Notes under the pieces: generated by a model
What the model saw: only the letters and a program-made list of their open reading frames with translations
The model's database searches: none
What the model was told of the DNA's origin: nothing
Source of the DNA: Patagioenas fasciata
Lineage: Eukaryota; Chordata; Aves; Columbiformes; Columbidae
DNA length: 64,000 nt
Assembly (NCBI RefSeq): GCF_037038585.1
Contig: NC_092525.1
Coordinates: 31,832,367-31,896,366 of the forward strand
Direction of reading: 5' to 3'
Translations under genes and position numbers: made by a program
Shown: positions 1-12,100 of the stretch, piece after piece
Layout: each line of letters begins with the position of its first letter
Numbering within the stretch: the first letter of the stretch is position 1

Positions 1-165
1 GCCGGCCCGGGGGCTGCGGGGCCGGGCCGATTGGCAACTCCGCGCGGGTTCGCGGGTGGGCAGCTGGCAGCGCCGGGATGGAGGCGCCCGGCCGTGCACG
101 CCGTGGGGAGGGCTCTGGGCCGGGGAGGCTTCGGCGGGTCTGTGTGCGGAGGGTGAGTTGTTCCC
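1..165 (+). promoter_or_regulatory. EVI5: CpG-rich promoter region of EVI5
   Basis: The first 165 bases are very GC- and CpG-rich, in sharp contrast to the AT-rich, CpG-poor introns that follow. An inverted CCAAT box (ATTGG) lies at 30-34 within ccgattggcaac. No TATA box is visible. The position ahead of the first exon fits a housekeeping-type CpG-island promoter that probably continues upstream of the window. The exact transcription start cannot be read from sequence. Confidence 0.7.
78..152 (+). CDS. EVI5: EVI5 proposed exon 1 (alternative N-terminus, 25 codons)
   Basis: The ATG at 78 has a strong Kozak context (G at -3, G at +4). It opens 25 codons, rich in Arg and Gly (MEAPGRARRGEG...), that reach a near-consensus donor (GG|gtgagt, donor at 153). 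The end is phase 0 and joins in frame to exon 2, which starts VATDK. This is not the N-terminus I remember for the main human isoform (MVTNKMTAAF...), and I could not find that exon between here and exon 2. A single phase match has a one-in-three chance. An exon 1 that is 5' UTR, with initiation inside exon 2, is the main alternative. Confidence 0.5.
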
Positions 166-3100
166 GGTGCTACGGACGTATCGCCAAACCGGGAGCCTCT
201 GGGTCTTTCATTCTTGAGAGAGAGATGATTTTCCAATGGTGCCTCGCAGATCTCCTGTAGTGGCATCTCCTGCTGCATCTGCAGGGACGTGGTTATGTAA
301 TGACGGTAAAAAGTCGATATCGGTGCTCTGGCTACTTGTTACGTATTCCAGCTTCAATTCCTAGCGTTGGTTTTCTGTAGTCCTGTGTATTTCCTGCTAA
401 CGTTCAGCATTGCTAATGGGAGCAGTTTTATAGCGAAGGTGAGGTTGGCATCCCATGTTGTGTTTGCAGGATGAGCTAGCAGCACCGCTGACTGGATCAA
501 AGCGCAGTGTTTCTTGTCAACCTGGGACAATATTTTTTTCTCTAAGATCCCATGCAAAAGGTGTAGAGAGGAGGCAGATTCATACAGAGAAGAACTGATG
601 GTATTCAACATGTTTTAATTATCTCCGAAAGTATTTGTCAAAAAACTCAAAACTTTTCCTATTTTTTTTTTTAATTTGCTTTACTTTATGTGCCTAAAGG
701 AGAAGATAACTGGATCTTGTTTGTTTTTTTGGTAGATAGTATTAAAAAGTGTTTTGCATAAGTGTCACTGTTTATTTCTCTTCACTTTTTTCAATGTACG
801 GTTTATACTTTGATGGTGATTGTACAGCTCTGTGTTTACACTTATAAAGATTTAAGGCTTATTTGAAAATATATAGCTATGAATTATTTTGCAAGTAAGG
901 ATTAGCAGAGGAAACAGTGACGGCCAGTGAAAAAGAAGGGCAAGATGAGGAGGAAGGCACTCAATATTATGAATCAGCATTGTCTGAATTTGATAAAGTG
1001 GGATGAGAGCAGCTGTAGTGATTGTCACTGGATGCCCGCCCAGCCCAGCAGTACCTCTGAGAGGAGCAGATGTTTGCAGAAGAAGCTTCCAAAGAACAGC
1101 CCCATTTCCTCCCCAGATCTCTTCCCAGCCTCCCCCAGGCTGAGGCTTAGGGATTTCCTGAACCGCAGCTTGGTGGCTTGGATTTTTTATTTTTCATAGG
1201 TCTCCATATGTTTGTCTTCTGTGGACTTGTTTGGTTGCTTTCAAACAAGTAAGCAGGAGATGGCTGGAGAGTGGAATGACTGAAATAGGGTTCATGGAAA
1301 GGAAGAGCTGGGAGAAAAGCCTCTTGAAGTTTACAAGAACAGAAGGGGTAGGGGAAGTGATGCACCTCAGTAGTTACTGTCAGTTTGTTCTCTGGGAGGG
1401 ATTGATAATAAATAGAGAAGAAACAGAAGTTGGAAGAAAAGTCCTTTGCCAGTGAATCTTGGAAAATGAAATAGTTTGCCTTGTTAATTCAAGGTTCTAA
1501 TATCACGATTTAGAAGGGGGGAAACAGCTAAGTTGGGGTATGGGTTGTCTAGGTTTGGGCTGGTGAAGAGCTGATTTTCTTTCTGTTAGTCATGTGTTGG
1601 ATTTAGTCTGAGAAGAAAGTTGATAATACACTGATGTTTTGTTTGTTGCTGGGTAGTCAAGGACTTTTTTGGCTTCCCCTGCTCTACCAGGTGCACAAGA
1701 AGCTGTGAGGGAGCAGGGGTAGGACAGCTGACCCAAGCTGGCCAAAGGCGTGTTCCTCACCACATGATGTCAGGCTCACTATGTAAACTGGAGTTGACCA
1801 GCATGCAAATACCACTGCTCAGGAATGAACAGGATATTGATGTCCCAAGCAGTGAGCAATTGCATTGGACATCACTTGTTTTGTATATTCTATTATTATT
1901 ATTTTCACTTCCCTTGTTGTCCTATTAAACTCTTCCTATTTCAGCCCTCAAGTTGTTAGTTTTTTGTTTGGTTTGTTTTTTTTTCCCTTTCCAATTCTCT
2001 CCTCTATCCCACTTTGGGGAGGGGGGAGTGAGTATGGTCCTAGTTGCCAGCTGGGGTTAGACCACGGCATTCTACTGAATATTGTTTAGTTTTTGGTACC
2101 CTGGTAAAAACAAACTGTTTTGTTTTCTTAAGTTGTAGAAGAAAATGAATTTATAATGCTTAAGACATATAGAATAATTTAATATTTTAGGTATCATTTT
2201 AAGTGTCAAATGCATAGTTAAAGAGAAGAATCTTTTCTGCTAGTCTGAGAAGAGGAACAATAAAGAAAACCAATCCTGACTTGATGAATGTTTTTGCAAG
2301 CAACCTATACTTGCCTTGATTATATACTCTCAATCCTCTTTCTTTTCCAAGACCCAATTAAAATTGTTTGCTTGGGGTTTTTAGAGTAAATATTACAGGA
2401 GTATGTAATTTTGAGTAGTTAAATAGTAGGTTTTGATTCCTTTAAACTGGGAATACTGTCTTGCTTTCATTGTAGTATTGGGTGCTTACAGGTCCATAGT
2501 TGAGCTGTATCCACTCCTTCTCCAGCAAGTGGTGATTGGAGTGACCAGGTGGTGGGTCACTAACAGTGCAGGGGCTCTTGTCTTGCTTTGCTCTTTGTAC
2601 AGGGAATTGTGATGTGTCTGTTGTACGTGTGGACACAGAATCTATTAATACACATTGACCTGCTACTGACAATCAGACTCTCAATAGACTTCTGAGTTCT
2701 CTTATGCCCTATTGTCATGACTAAATCTTAGTGATTCTTAGTGTAGCATTAAATACCTGTTTCATGACATCATAATATGTTCTTAATCCTTTTTTAAATT
2801 AAAGTATAATTATATTGTGATAATACAGAATTCTGACTCACCAGTATCTTATACTGTGTTAACTATGTGGGGTTTTTTCTTTGGTTTCATCAGAGTGGCA
2901 GATGGGGCCAGTCTTTTATTAGTGGGTTGTTGTTGCCACGAGTTGACCGTGCACTTCTAAGAGGTTGTTAGAAGAGCTTACAGTTACTTTTGTTGTAGAA
3001 GGCTAAAACTGTTGAATGTTGCTTAAAATGGGTGTCAAAGCCTAGTAGCTAGCAAAAACCTAACATTTTGGACATGTATTGTCCACATCACTATATAGAG

Positions 3101-6100
3101 TGGCATTGTATAAGAAGAAAGTTAGTTTTAAATTTTTCAGGTAATCTTCTTGATTGCTTGTATATAGTTCAAATAGTTAACTACTTTCAGGCACGGTAAA
3201 AAGAAATTCTAACTTTCATGCTCTCTAAAACAGCAGAGCTAAAACCCAATATGCATTAAGTAATTTTCCCCGCCTTGAAATGCAGTAGTGTTGGGACTTT
3301 ATGGGTTTGGCTGAAGGTTTAGTATTTCCCAGACCTTTGGAAAAATAATTGTGATCAGCCTTTCTATAGACAAAATGACAAAGGCAAGCCAAAATTACAT
3401 ACTAAGACACAGACCATGATAGAATAGGTTTGGGATTTTTTTACATAATCTTCTTGATATCTGACCAGCACTGAAAATCATCAGTGTTTCATTGATCTTC
3501 CTTGCATTTTTCCACAAGTAGGCCTTTTGGAAAGAAGTAAGTGGGCCCTTATTTCCAAAAGAAAGCATAAAAATCAGTGGTCAACTAGTCAGAAAATAAC
3601 TGGTTTATTTTGATGATGACTAGATATGTAATTTCTCCGAAGAGTCATCTCCCTTTTCTTTAGTTAATAACTGAGGAAAATTGGGGTTTTTTTTAAGTGC
3701 TGTGCTGAGACAAGGCTGCAGGAGCACTGCTTCGGAGTATGTTAGCATGGAGGAAGCCCTTTCCATAGCCTAAAAACATGCTTGCTTCAAGTGACACTGT
3801 AAGGGCTTGTGAAGACATGGATATACCAAGTAGACTGGTGGGCAAAATTCAGTATTACTGCAAGACCACAGATGTTGGCATGGATCGTGTTAAAAGAATT
3901 TACTGTTGCACCTGTGTTTAAATCTGCTGCCTTTACTGAGTAGCCTGGACAACTTTCCTGTGTGGAAATTACTAAACTGGTTACGTTTATAACTTCTAAA
4001 ACTTCTACTTTTGATTTCTTGTTCTCTGTCAGCAGCTGCAGGTTGCGATGAATTTGTAGCTCACAAGTAAAACTGGTTACCCGTCTGTCATTTAGAAACT
4101 GGTTTACTCTCTTGAGAGTATCTGATAGAAAGGTGACCTTTTAGCTGATCAGTTAAAGGAAAGAAGTGTAATATCTTGAAGGTAGGGTCTCAACAACCTC
4201 TGTCACCTGATTTGTTTAAAATTTTGGTAAGTAATTAATAAATTTCAAGTGTTACCATATCCCATAAGACCATGCCTATGTTCTCTGGTTTATCCATCAA
4301 GTCTCGTTTTGTACTTCCCTTTGGAAAGGGAACCACGCACAACATGGTAAACAGGAGGTGAGCGTTTTGGTTCTAGCCTGTAGATTGTGGCGTAAGTTGA
4401 TCTAATCTCGATAAACAAGGAGAATTACACCTAGAAAGTACCTGGGCTGCCAACACATAAAAACAAATTTTGCATGGAATGGTATGTTTTCATGTTGTCA
4501 GATACTGGATCCTTTTGAACTTACCAGCTTAAATCCCTGTAAATTTCGTATACTTTTAAAATTAAGAGTTGTGTTAAAAACACTTATTTTAATTAAGGCT
4601 CAGTGAACATTTAAAAATATGACTTAGTTGTTTCTTGCTTCCAAAAATGGACCTAAGGCTTTTAGTAAATTTAACTGCGTTTATATACTATTTGTTTCTT
4701 TTTGCCCTAATGCAGTTTAGATGCTGGTCCTGGCTCCTTTCCAGGAGGAAGTTGGCTAAAAGCAGCATTAAGGAAGCCAGGCCTCAGGGAAGGAGTAGGA
4801 AAGTAAAATTTGTAGAAAGGAGCTTTAATGATAAACATATGTGTCCTCCAGTGTGTGTTACTTCTTTGTAAATGTCTGATGATACTCCAACTCCAGTGAA
4901 ATGGCTGAGTGGCATTTGGCTGAGAAGAAAAAAATAAATCTTCCAATCTAGTGCTAAACCAAAGTGACTTTGCAGGAGTTTTTTATTTTAGCTGATAATT
5001 CTGATTCTTCCCTCTGTTAGCTGAGGGGATGGTCCTCCTAGTGTACGTGTGTGTAGCCTGGCATGCTGAACCTCAAACACAAAGATGTTTTCCAAGCTGA
5101 GGCCTAAGAGAACAAAGAAACAAAGGAACTTCGCTGTTAAAGGTTTTTACCAGAGTCCTGCAGTATTTTTTCTTGCAGCTCTGAGGAGCTCTCAGCCACC
5201 TTTTGTACAAAAGCACCGTATCTAATTCTTTTCCCCTGGAAAGAAGACCTCTGTGGTTTCCTGAAGATTGTTACATTCCCATGTTGGGTTTGAAACTTGT
5301 TTGATCAAGGACTGTCTTTAGGTGGACAGGAGATGGTGTCTGCAGAAGCACTGTGGTTTGTCTTCTCAGTAGCATAGTAGGACAACGCAAACCACACTGG
5401 ACTTTGGGGGTGATTAAAAACCTGGAATTGTTGTCGGAACTAAATAGAATTCAGTGCAATTTGGTCAGTGATTGAAATGTTATTCATACGAATTTGAACA
5501 ATGGTTCTAACCTTTGGTGGACACCAACAGCATTTCTAATGAAGTACCTCCTTACAACACCTCATGTGTTAGATTGGTGTGTTCTGTATGGGAACTTGCA
5601 ACTTCAAGATTCTTCTTTCAGGTGTTTTTGGACCATCAAAACCCCAGCAAGTTAGAGTCTGAAGGCAGCTTTTAAAGAACATGTATTTACTAAATGATAC
5701 TACAGAAAGATTTCCAATAGCTTAAGATTTATACAGTGTAAAATGTTAGCTTGCTTTATTCTTTGTATCAGAAAGACTTGGAGAGCTTGTGAATATCAAG
5801 TGAAATGGAAGCTGGCGAATGCTTAGCCATGACATTCCTGACTATTGTTAGATGATATTACAAGAAAAGTCAAGAATATAAGAGTAATCAGGAGTTTTTC
5901 CTCAGACTTCAGCAGAAATAAGTTATATGAATTTGCAGTGAAAAAGACAGAGATGAAGCTTATATTAAAACCATATTTGAGCCCTAAATGAGGGTTTTAG
6001 CTTGTCAGGAAGCATGGTAACAGGCTGATTCACCAGCTGCCTCTCCTGCATGTGTCACTGACTGAGTCAGTGTAATTTATTCTTCAGATATTAGAATGCT

Positions 6101-9100
6101 TTTAACTTCGAAGCAAGCAGGAGACTGGGTCCACGGAATGCTATTTAACTGGCTCAAAAACCACATACACAATTTCAGCCTCATTATGTCAGACTTCTTT
6201 TGTATGTAGAATAGCATGAGGGATTGCTTCCTGTATTTTGGAAGTTCCCATTTCTTTCTCTTTTCAGGAAGAGAGGAAATAATAGAGAGCATATAATATA
6301 TACTGTAGTGTTTTGTAGGGATTGTGGTTATTTTTACTTCGTCATGTGATAGGAACAGTTGAGACAGTGCTTTGGGTAGTCAAGATACCTGTAATTTTAA
6401 TACAGATTTTCCTCAGGGAAATGCAGAATGTAGGCATAAAGCTAATTCAATGTGTACAGTGGAATACCTTTTAAAAATAAATCTAAGTAGACTTTTTTTA
6501 GAAAAGCAAATATTGTCTTCTGGAAAATGCAAAAAATATGCAGTAGTAACATGGTAATGCACGATACCTTGGGATTCTCAGGGAGAGGGATTTATATAAT
6601 TGTATGTAATGTGGGATGCTGTGGTCTACCTTCAGCTAGCCTGCCTTAAAATATTCCATATGTTGCTCTGCTGCAGTGTTCCTTTGAGTAACACAAAAAT
6701 CTAAACCCAGTGTTATACTTCCTCTTGGTAATAAAGCTCTGTAATGAGCACCTAGTTAAAGGTGCTAAACATAAAGCTGAGATAGTGAATTTTAGACATT
6801 TTAATTGGCGTATATAAACTGCATGTAGTATGTATAGTATCAGTATAAACATTTATTATCTCTGTAGTAGCATAAAGTACATAGCAGACAGATCTGTGCC
6901 TTGCCTGATGACTGACCAGATGGGTGAGAATTGCCAGTAGTTCTGTTTTGCTCACTGGAAACTGCAACAGAGTAGAATGTCTTTAGTAGTTAGGTCTTGT
7001 CCCTCTCATCTTTTTAAAGACCAATATTTTCAAACTCAAAATTCACATGTGTATTTAGGACATATCCACATGGTCTTAGGCAGGTGGATGCAAATGAGCT
7101 CTTCTGGTGCTCTTGTTTTTTTGGCAAACCAGGAGCAGTGTAGCTGTAAATATGGCTTGGAGCCTGAATGGACGTGCCTGCTTTGGAGCTGGATGGTGCC
7201 TGCTGGGTTCCCTGGGCCCCCCACACAGGGGGGCAGCTGAACCCCTGCCTGCTTGTCTGCAGGCCTGACCATCTGCAGTGCGAGGTGGTGCTGGCCCTGG
7301 GAGCGGGCCAGGAGCAGCGTTTGTGTTTGAAGTCTCATTAATTGGCAAATTCTTGAGTGAGACCCCTCTGGGGAAAAAACCACATTTTTAAAATGGTTTG
7401 CTCTGGTTTTGGTCACACATTAATAATAATTAATAATGGCTTGATCATACTGATGGTGCTCTCGATGACTTGGCTGGCTTCTCAGGCAATGTAGGTTACC
7501 TTTTATACTCTTCAAATGTATAATAACTTGAATTTCAGCATCTGAAAAATGCTGGGAACAAAAGGGAAATGAGTTGTCTTTGCATAGTTGAGAAACTGGC
7601 AGTGGTGAGCTGAGCAGACTGCTGCTAAGCGGGGCTTCCAGCCGGAGCTGGTTGTTGGCGGCTGGTCAGCGGTGGGGCTGGGGAGCAGAGCCCGCGCAGG
7701 GGCTGCCTGCGCAGCTGTGCCGGCCGTGCCCGCTGCGGCAGGTAGAGCAACCGCGTGTGTGAGCGCTGCAGGGGTCGGGGAGGGGCCGGCATTCACCCAT
7801 GCACCCACTGAGAGGATGGTGGCAAAGGCAAAAGCTGTCTTGTGCTTAGTTAGAGTTATGGCTGTGACCTAGCTAAGAATTTGGGATGGGTACTGCGGTG
7901 TATCTGGCTGTCCTTGTTACTGCGACAAACAGCTGAGCACATGGCTGTGATCTGTTTTCCACAGTAATGAGCAGCAAAGCGAAGGACACTTCATAACTGA
8001 AGTGCAGAGCATCATTATAGCCAAGAGGGAGACATTGCTGCAGGCCTGCAGAAATATCACTGGTTAAAGGATGACCAGTTTTTAAAAGAAACATGTGTTT
8101 AGGAAAGCCTTGAGGACGCTCTGTCCAAAAATACAAAGAAAAGATTAAAGGTTTAATGATACTGACTGACTTAAATCTTTCCAGAATGCAGCAGTAAGCA
8201 AAATCACATCTCTAAGGCAGGGAGCTGTTAAACCAAATGCTCACACAGATCTTCCTGTGTTTCCTAGACTTGGTGATACCCAGTGGAAGTATCTGCCATC
8301 ATTCATACTGGATTTATTCTCATGTGTGTAGCTGAAGGCAGAAGGACTAATTTCAACAATTTGATAACTCTGTCATTTTTTTAATTGGGGAACCCCAGTT
8401 TCTCTGAAGGGGCTACAGTGAAACCTTTAGCTCTTTGTGCTGTCAGAGGAAAGAGGTATGTATCTCTTGGAAGTCCATAGGATTAATTTCTATACTACTT
8501 GCGTGTATTGTCATATTAGTGGGAGTCGGTAGGATTCACTTCTGTACTACGTGTATGTATTCTTAGCAGTGGGACACACATTTCTTGTTGCAGGGATTGT
8601 CAGCAGAAAGGTGGGAAGTGGTGTTGGTCTGTGGTGATGGGTAAGTACAACCACCCTGTTAGGTGGAACCATGTATGTAGAGTTGAAAAGTTCAATACCT
8701 AGCAGGGATTTTCATTTGTTATTAAGATAAGGGTAAAGAGCTGGAAGGGCAAGTGTAGGACCATGGCATACATTGACAGAAGTAGTGGTGCGTGGCTCCT
8801 AGTAAGGTTTTCCTGTTTTCTAGTTCCAGTGACCTGTTTTCTGGGAGGCCTTAACTCACTTGTCAAAGAATAACTCTATGAAATCTTCTGTCACTGAGTA
8901 TAAATTTTGAAATTAACATAAGTGAAATGATGAAATATGGAAATCCTGTTACTCTATCCTATTTGGGGAAAGGGATAACGAACGTGATGGCTAAATGCCT
9001 TCATGTGTGGGGCCAGGAGTCTCCACTGATGCTGACAATTTAAGAGAGCTGGCTTTAGATTTTTAGGGAACCCTGGCAAAAGGGCTGATGGCTTGACTAG

Positions 9101-12100
9101 TTAGCTGTCAGATCAGAATTTTTTTCTCAATTTAGCTTGGCCCTGAGTGACTGCTGTAGCTGTTTTTCACCACATGAATTATTTGTGTGCTTTTGATACC
9201 AGCTTCACTGTGAGCCTTTTGATCTTCAAACATTTGCTTTTTGCAGCTATGGATTTTGCTTACTGTAGGTGTTAATGCTTTCAGATAGTTGACTGGGAAT
9301 ATTTTTGGGGTACTAATTTTCTGAATACATTCTGATGAAACTCTAAGCTGCTTTTAGAAACTGTAGTGGTGTTAGACACATTGTTCTGATTTAACTGCTG
9401 TCTTGCACGGTTTTCTTGACCCTACGTTTTCTTAGTACTCTTCATGTAATTGGTTCCTACAAACTTTGCATTAATTTTTTACTGCCTAGTGATGTGTTGA
9501 TGAATAAATGTTAGTGAGATTCTTGATTTCTGTCACCCCCCCCACCCCTGCTTCAGCTGTGTTAATGTAGAGTAAGAGCCCCATAATGTATAAGCCAGAC
9601 TCAGCTGGGATTGACTTTTTTGTCTTAAGTCTTCCTAGTTACTTTACTTTGTGAAGAGATGAACACCGATTGTATACTTCCTCTTCTTATTTCTGTCACA
9701 TAGGCTATTACTCAAAATTACTGCTTTTCTAATATTTATTTATGAGATTATTAGAATGGGTGACTCTTAAAACCTGCTGCGTATGGCAGTCGTGTCTGCT
9801 GTGTTGTTAAGATTTGCCCTGTTTCTGCCAGCATTTATTTTTGGAATAGTTATATTACTTGTCATATTTTAAGCAGTTTTAAAGCCTTTGAGAAAATAAT
9901 CAATCTTAACTGAAATCTACGAGTTACCTTTATCATAATGCTATTTTATACAAAGCTAAACAGCAATAATTTATCCTTTCATAGCAATAGAGAATAAAGG
10001 ATATTGACTGAGTCAAATATTAATGCATGTATTAAACTTAAGATTTTGAAACCTCTGGCAATTTTCATTCCTTTCTTGTATAACAGATGGTGTCAAATGC
10101 TAGTATTGGAAGTGACTTTTCTAATCGTATCTTTAAAAGATCATGTGTTAGGTTTTTTGTTTGTGTGGGTGGGTTGGTTCGTTTGGTTTTTTTTCTACCA
10201 ACGTTGATATACGTGAGCTTTCCTGTCCAATAGTGATATAAGAACCAACGGGAGCCTTTCTGATGCTTATGTTGGGACATCACCATTCACACCTGTGGTT
10301 TGTGTGCCTGCATCTGAAGATTTCTAGAAAAAGGAAATTGGAAACCTCTTTGCAGTCCTCTAGGAGAGCTCTGAAGTGTCATGTTGCTGGTGGAGAGGAG
10401 GGGAGAGATTGAGTACCACTGGTTTGATTTTTGGCCTGTAGTCTTCCTCGTATTTTCTGAAGGCATTCAGCATGTCTTCCTTTCGATAAGATGTGAAAAT
10501 AGAAACTGTTGGATTTGATTCACAAAAAGTTAATTGTAGCATTGTATCTAAATAAAAGCCTCTACCTTAGCAACTATTCAGTCTATGTACTGTGCTTCAG
10601 ATAAATGCACTGCATGCTGAGATACATTTTCCTGTTGAAATTCTACTTCAACTAGATACTGTTAGAGGATGTTGGGAAGGGAATTTTTTTCCCTGTAGCT
10701 CGGTGTCTGTACTGTCTTAGCAATTACTGTATAGGCTGTACTGCAGAATTGTTTGTGACAACTATTGAGCAATTCAATATTTTGAGGAAGTCAGCAGGTC
10801 AAAATAAATAGTTGCCAGCAGCAGAACTTCAAGGAAGTTCCTCTTCAGGCTTGGTTTTGAGGAGTTTTAACCCTTTGCAAGGCAGTGAACTCTTCCTTTA
10901 AGGTGCATCTAGATTGTCTCTAAGTTGGGCTGGGGAAGAATTGAACTCTGAGTCACTGTAGGTCAAAGCCTCATACATTTTCAGTTGCTGAAGGGAGCTC
11001 TAGTGAGGCTTCATTGGAAAATATCTCCAGGGGCTGCTGTTTGTTCTCCAGTGATGAAGGAACCTGTTGGGCTGCATTACCCCATGACACTGGTCAAGAA
11101 GCAGCAGCAGATTATGATCAGCCCAAGTTAACAACCTCCTCATTCCTGGGCCTGTGGTTTCCCCAGCTGTCTGCTCAGAGCTCTCTTTTGCTCTGGGAGC
11201 AGCTCTCACCTTTTGTCCAAGACCCCTCTCAGACCCCAGGCTTGTCCAGGCACAGGTGGTGGCATTAGGGGTCACAGACACTTGGTGTAAGGGTGACCTG
11301 AAGAGAAAGTGAGGAAGGAGAAGAGCTCGCTACACGAGGCCTTGGTGCAAGACATTTGGGAGCTGTTGCAGATCCATGGATGCGAATTCTGTGTGACCGT
11401 TTTGTGCACACTGGCGGATACTTTTGCTTTGGTGCAGATGAGAAATGTGGTGTCCCTGCTCCTCTGTCCTGCTGCTGTAGGGACTAAGGAAGGTGAGCAG
11501 TGGGTGGTCTGGAGTAGTTACACTGAAGTACTTGTACTGCTCCAGTGTCCATCAATAAAGTAGTTGACTGTTTCTATAGCTATTTTTCTACAGTTTCTGT
11601 GCCATTATTAGCATATCAAGATGTTTTAAAATAAGCTTTTGTTTCTAATTATTTTTGTAATGGTAAGTCTGAGCTGATCCTGGATCCTGTGGGCTTTCTG
11701 TACTGCAGAAATGAGCTCTGTGAGTATATGACCTCCAAGTCTAGCTTTGTGGATGAGCCACGTACTTGCATGTTACTACTTCTGTAATATTGTGCTGGAG
11801 TTGATGTTTGTGTTGCTTCTGACAGTTTTGGGTAAAATAAATAATCTTAATAATAATAAATAATCTCAGTGTCACTTCATGCATATTGTGTAATTTTTGG
11901 CTTTGTTCAGTACAGCAGGTTTACTGAAAAAAGGTATTAAAAAGACAACTATTGCATCCTCCTCTTTTTGTAATCACAGGTGGCGACAGACAAGGTTGCA
12001 GGCAAGCTGAGCTCTACTCTCTCATGGGTGAAGAACACCGTGTCGCACACCGTCAGTCAAATGGCCAGTCAGGTGGCAAGTCCATCTGCCTCACTACACA

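Larger units (their letters stand above)
153..11979 (+). other. EVI5: EVI5 intron 1
   Basis: 11.8-kb intron. It contains a possible coding relic (899-1150), a solo LTR (1546-2069), a CpG-rich patch (about 7620-7805) and a degenerate tandem duplication (8469-8575), each listed separately. A short C-run is at about 9535-9546. AT-rich (TAA)-type stretches lie at about 7420-7437 and 11836-11868. A moderately GC-rich stretch at 11000-11560 has short ORFs on both strands that I cannot identify. Otherwise I see nothing distinctive. Confidence 0.7.

Noticed and set aside
927..1199. 90-residue ORF starting with a Lys-rich run
   Set aside because: Out of frame with the more protein-like relic at 899-1150, and no family likeness.
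6001..6030. atggtaac, tested as the start of the mammalian MVTNKM exon
   Set aside because: The frame runs Met-Val-Thr-Gly then stops; no match to the remembered N-terminus.
7036..7416. Overlapping minus-strand ORFs of 70-126 residues
   Set aside because: Several frames are open at once because the stretch is GC-rich; no domain or conserved motif.
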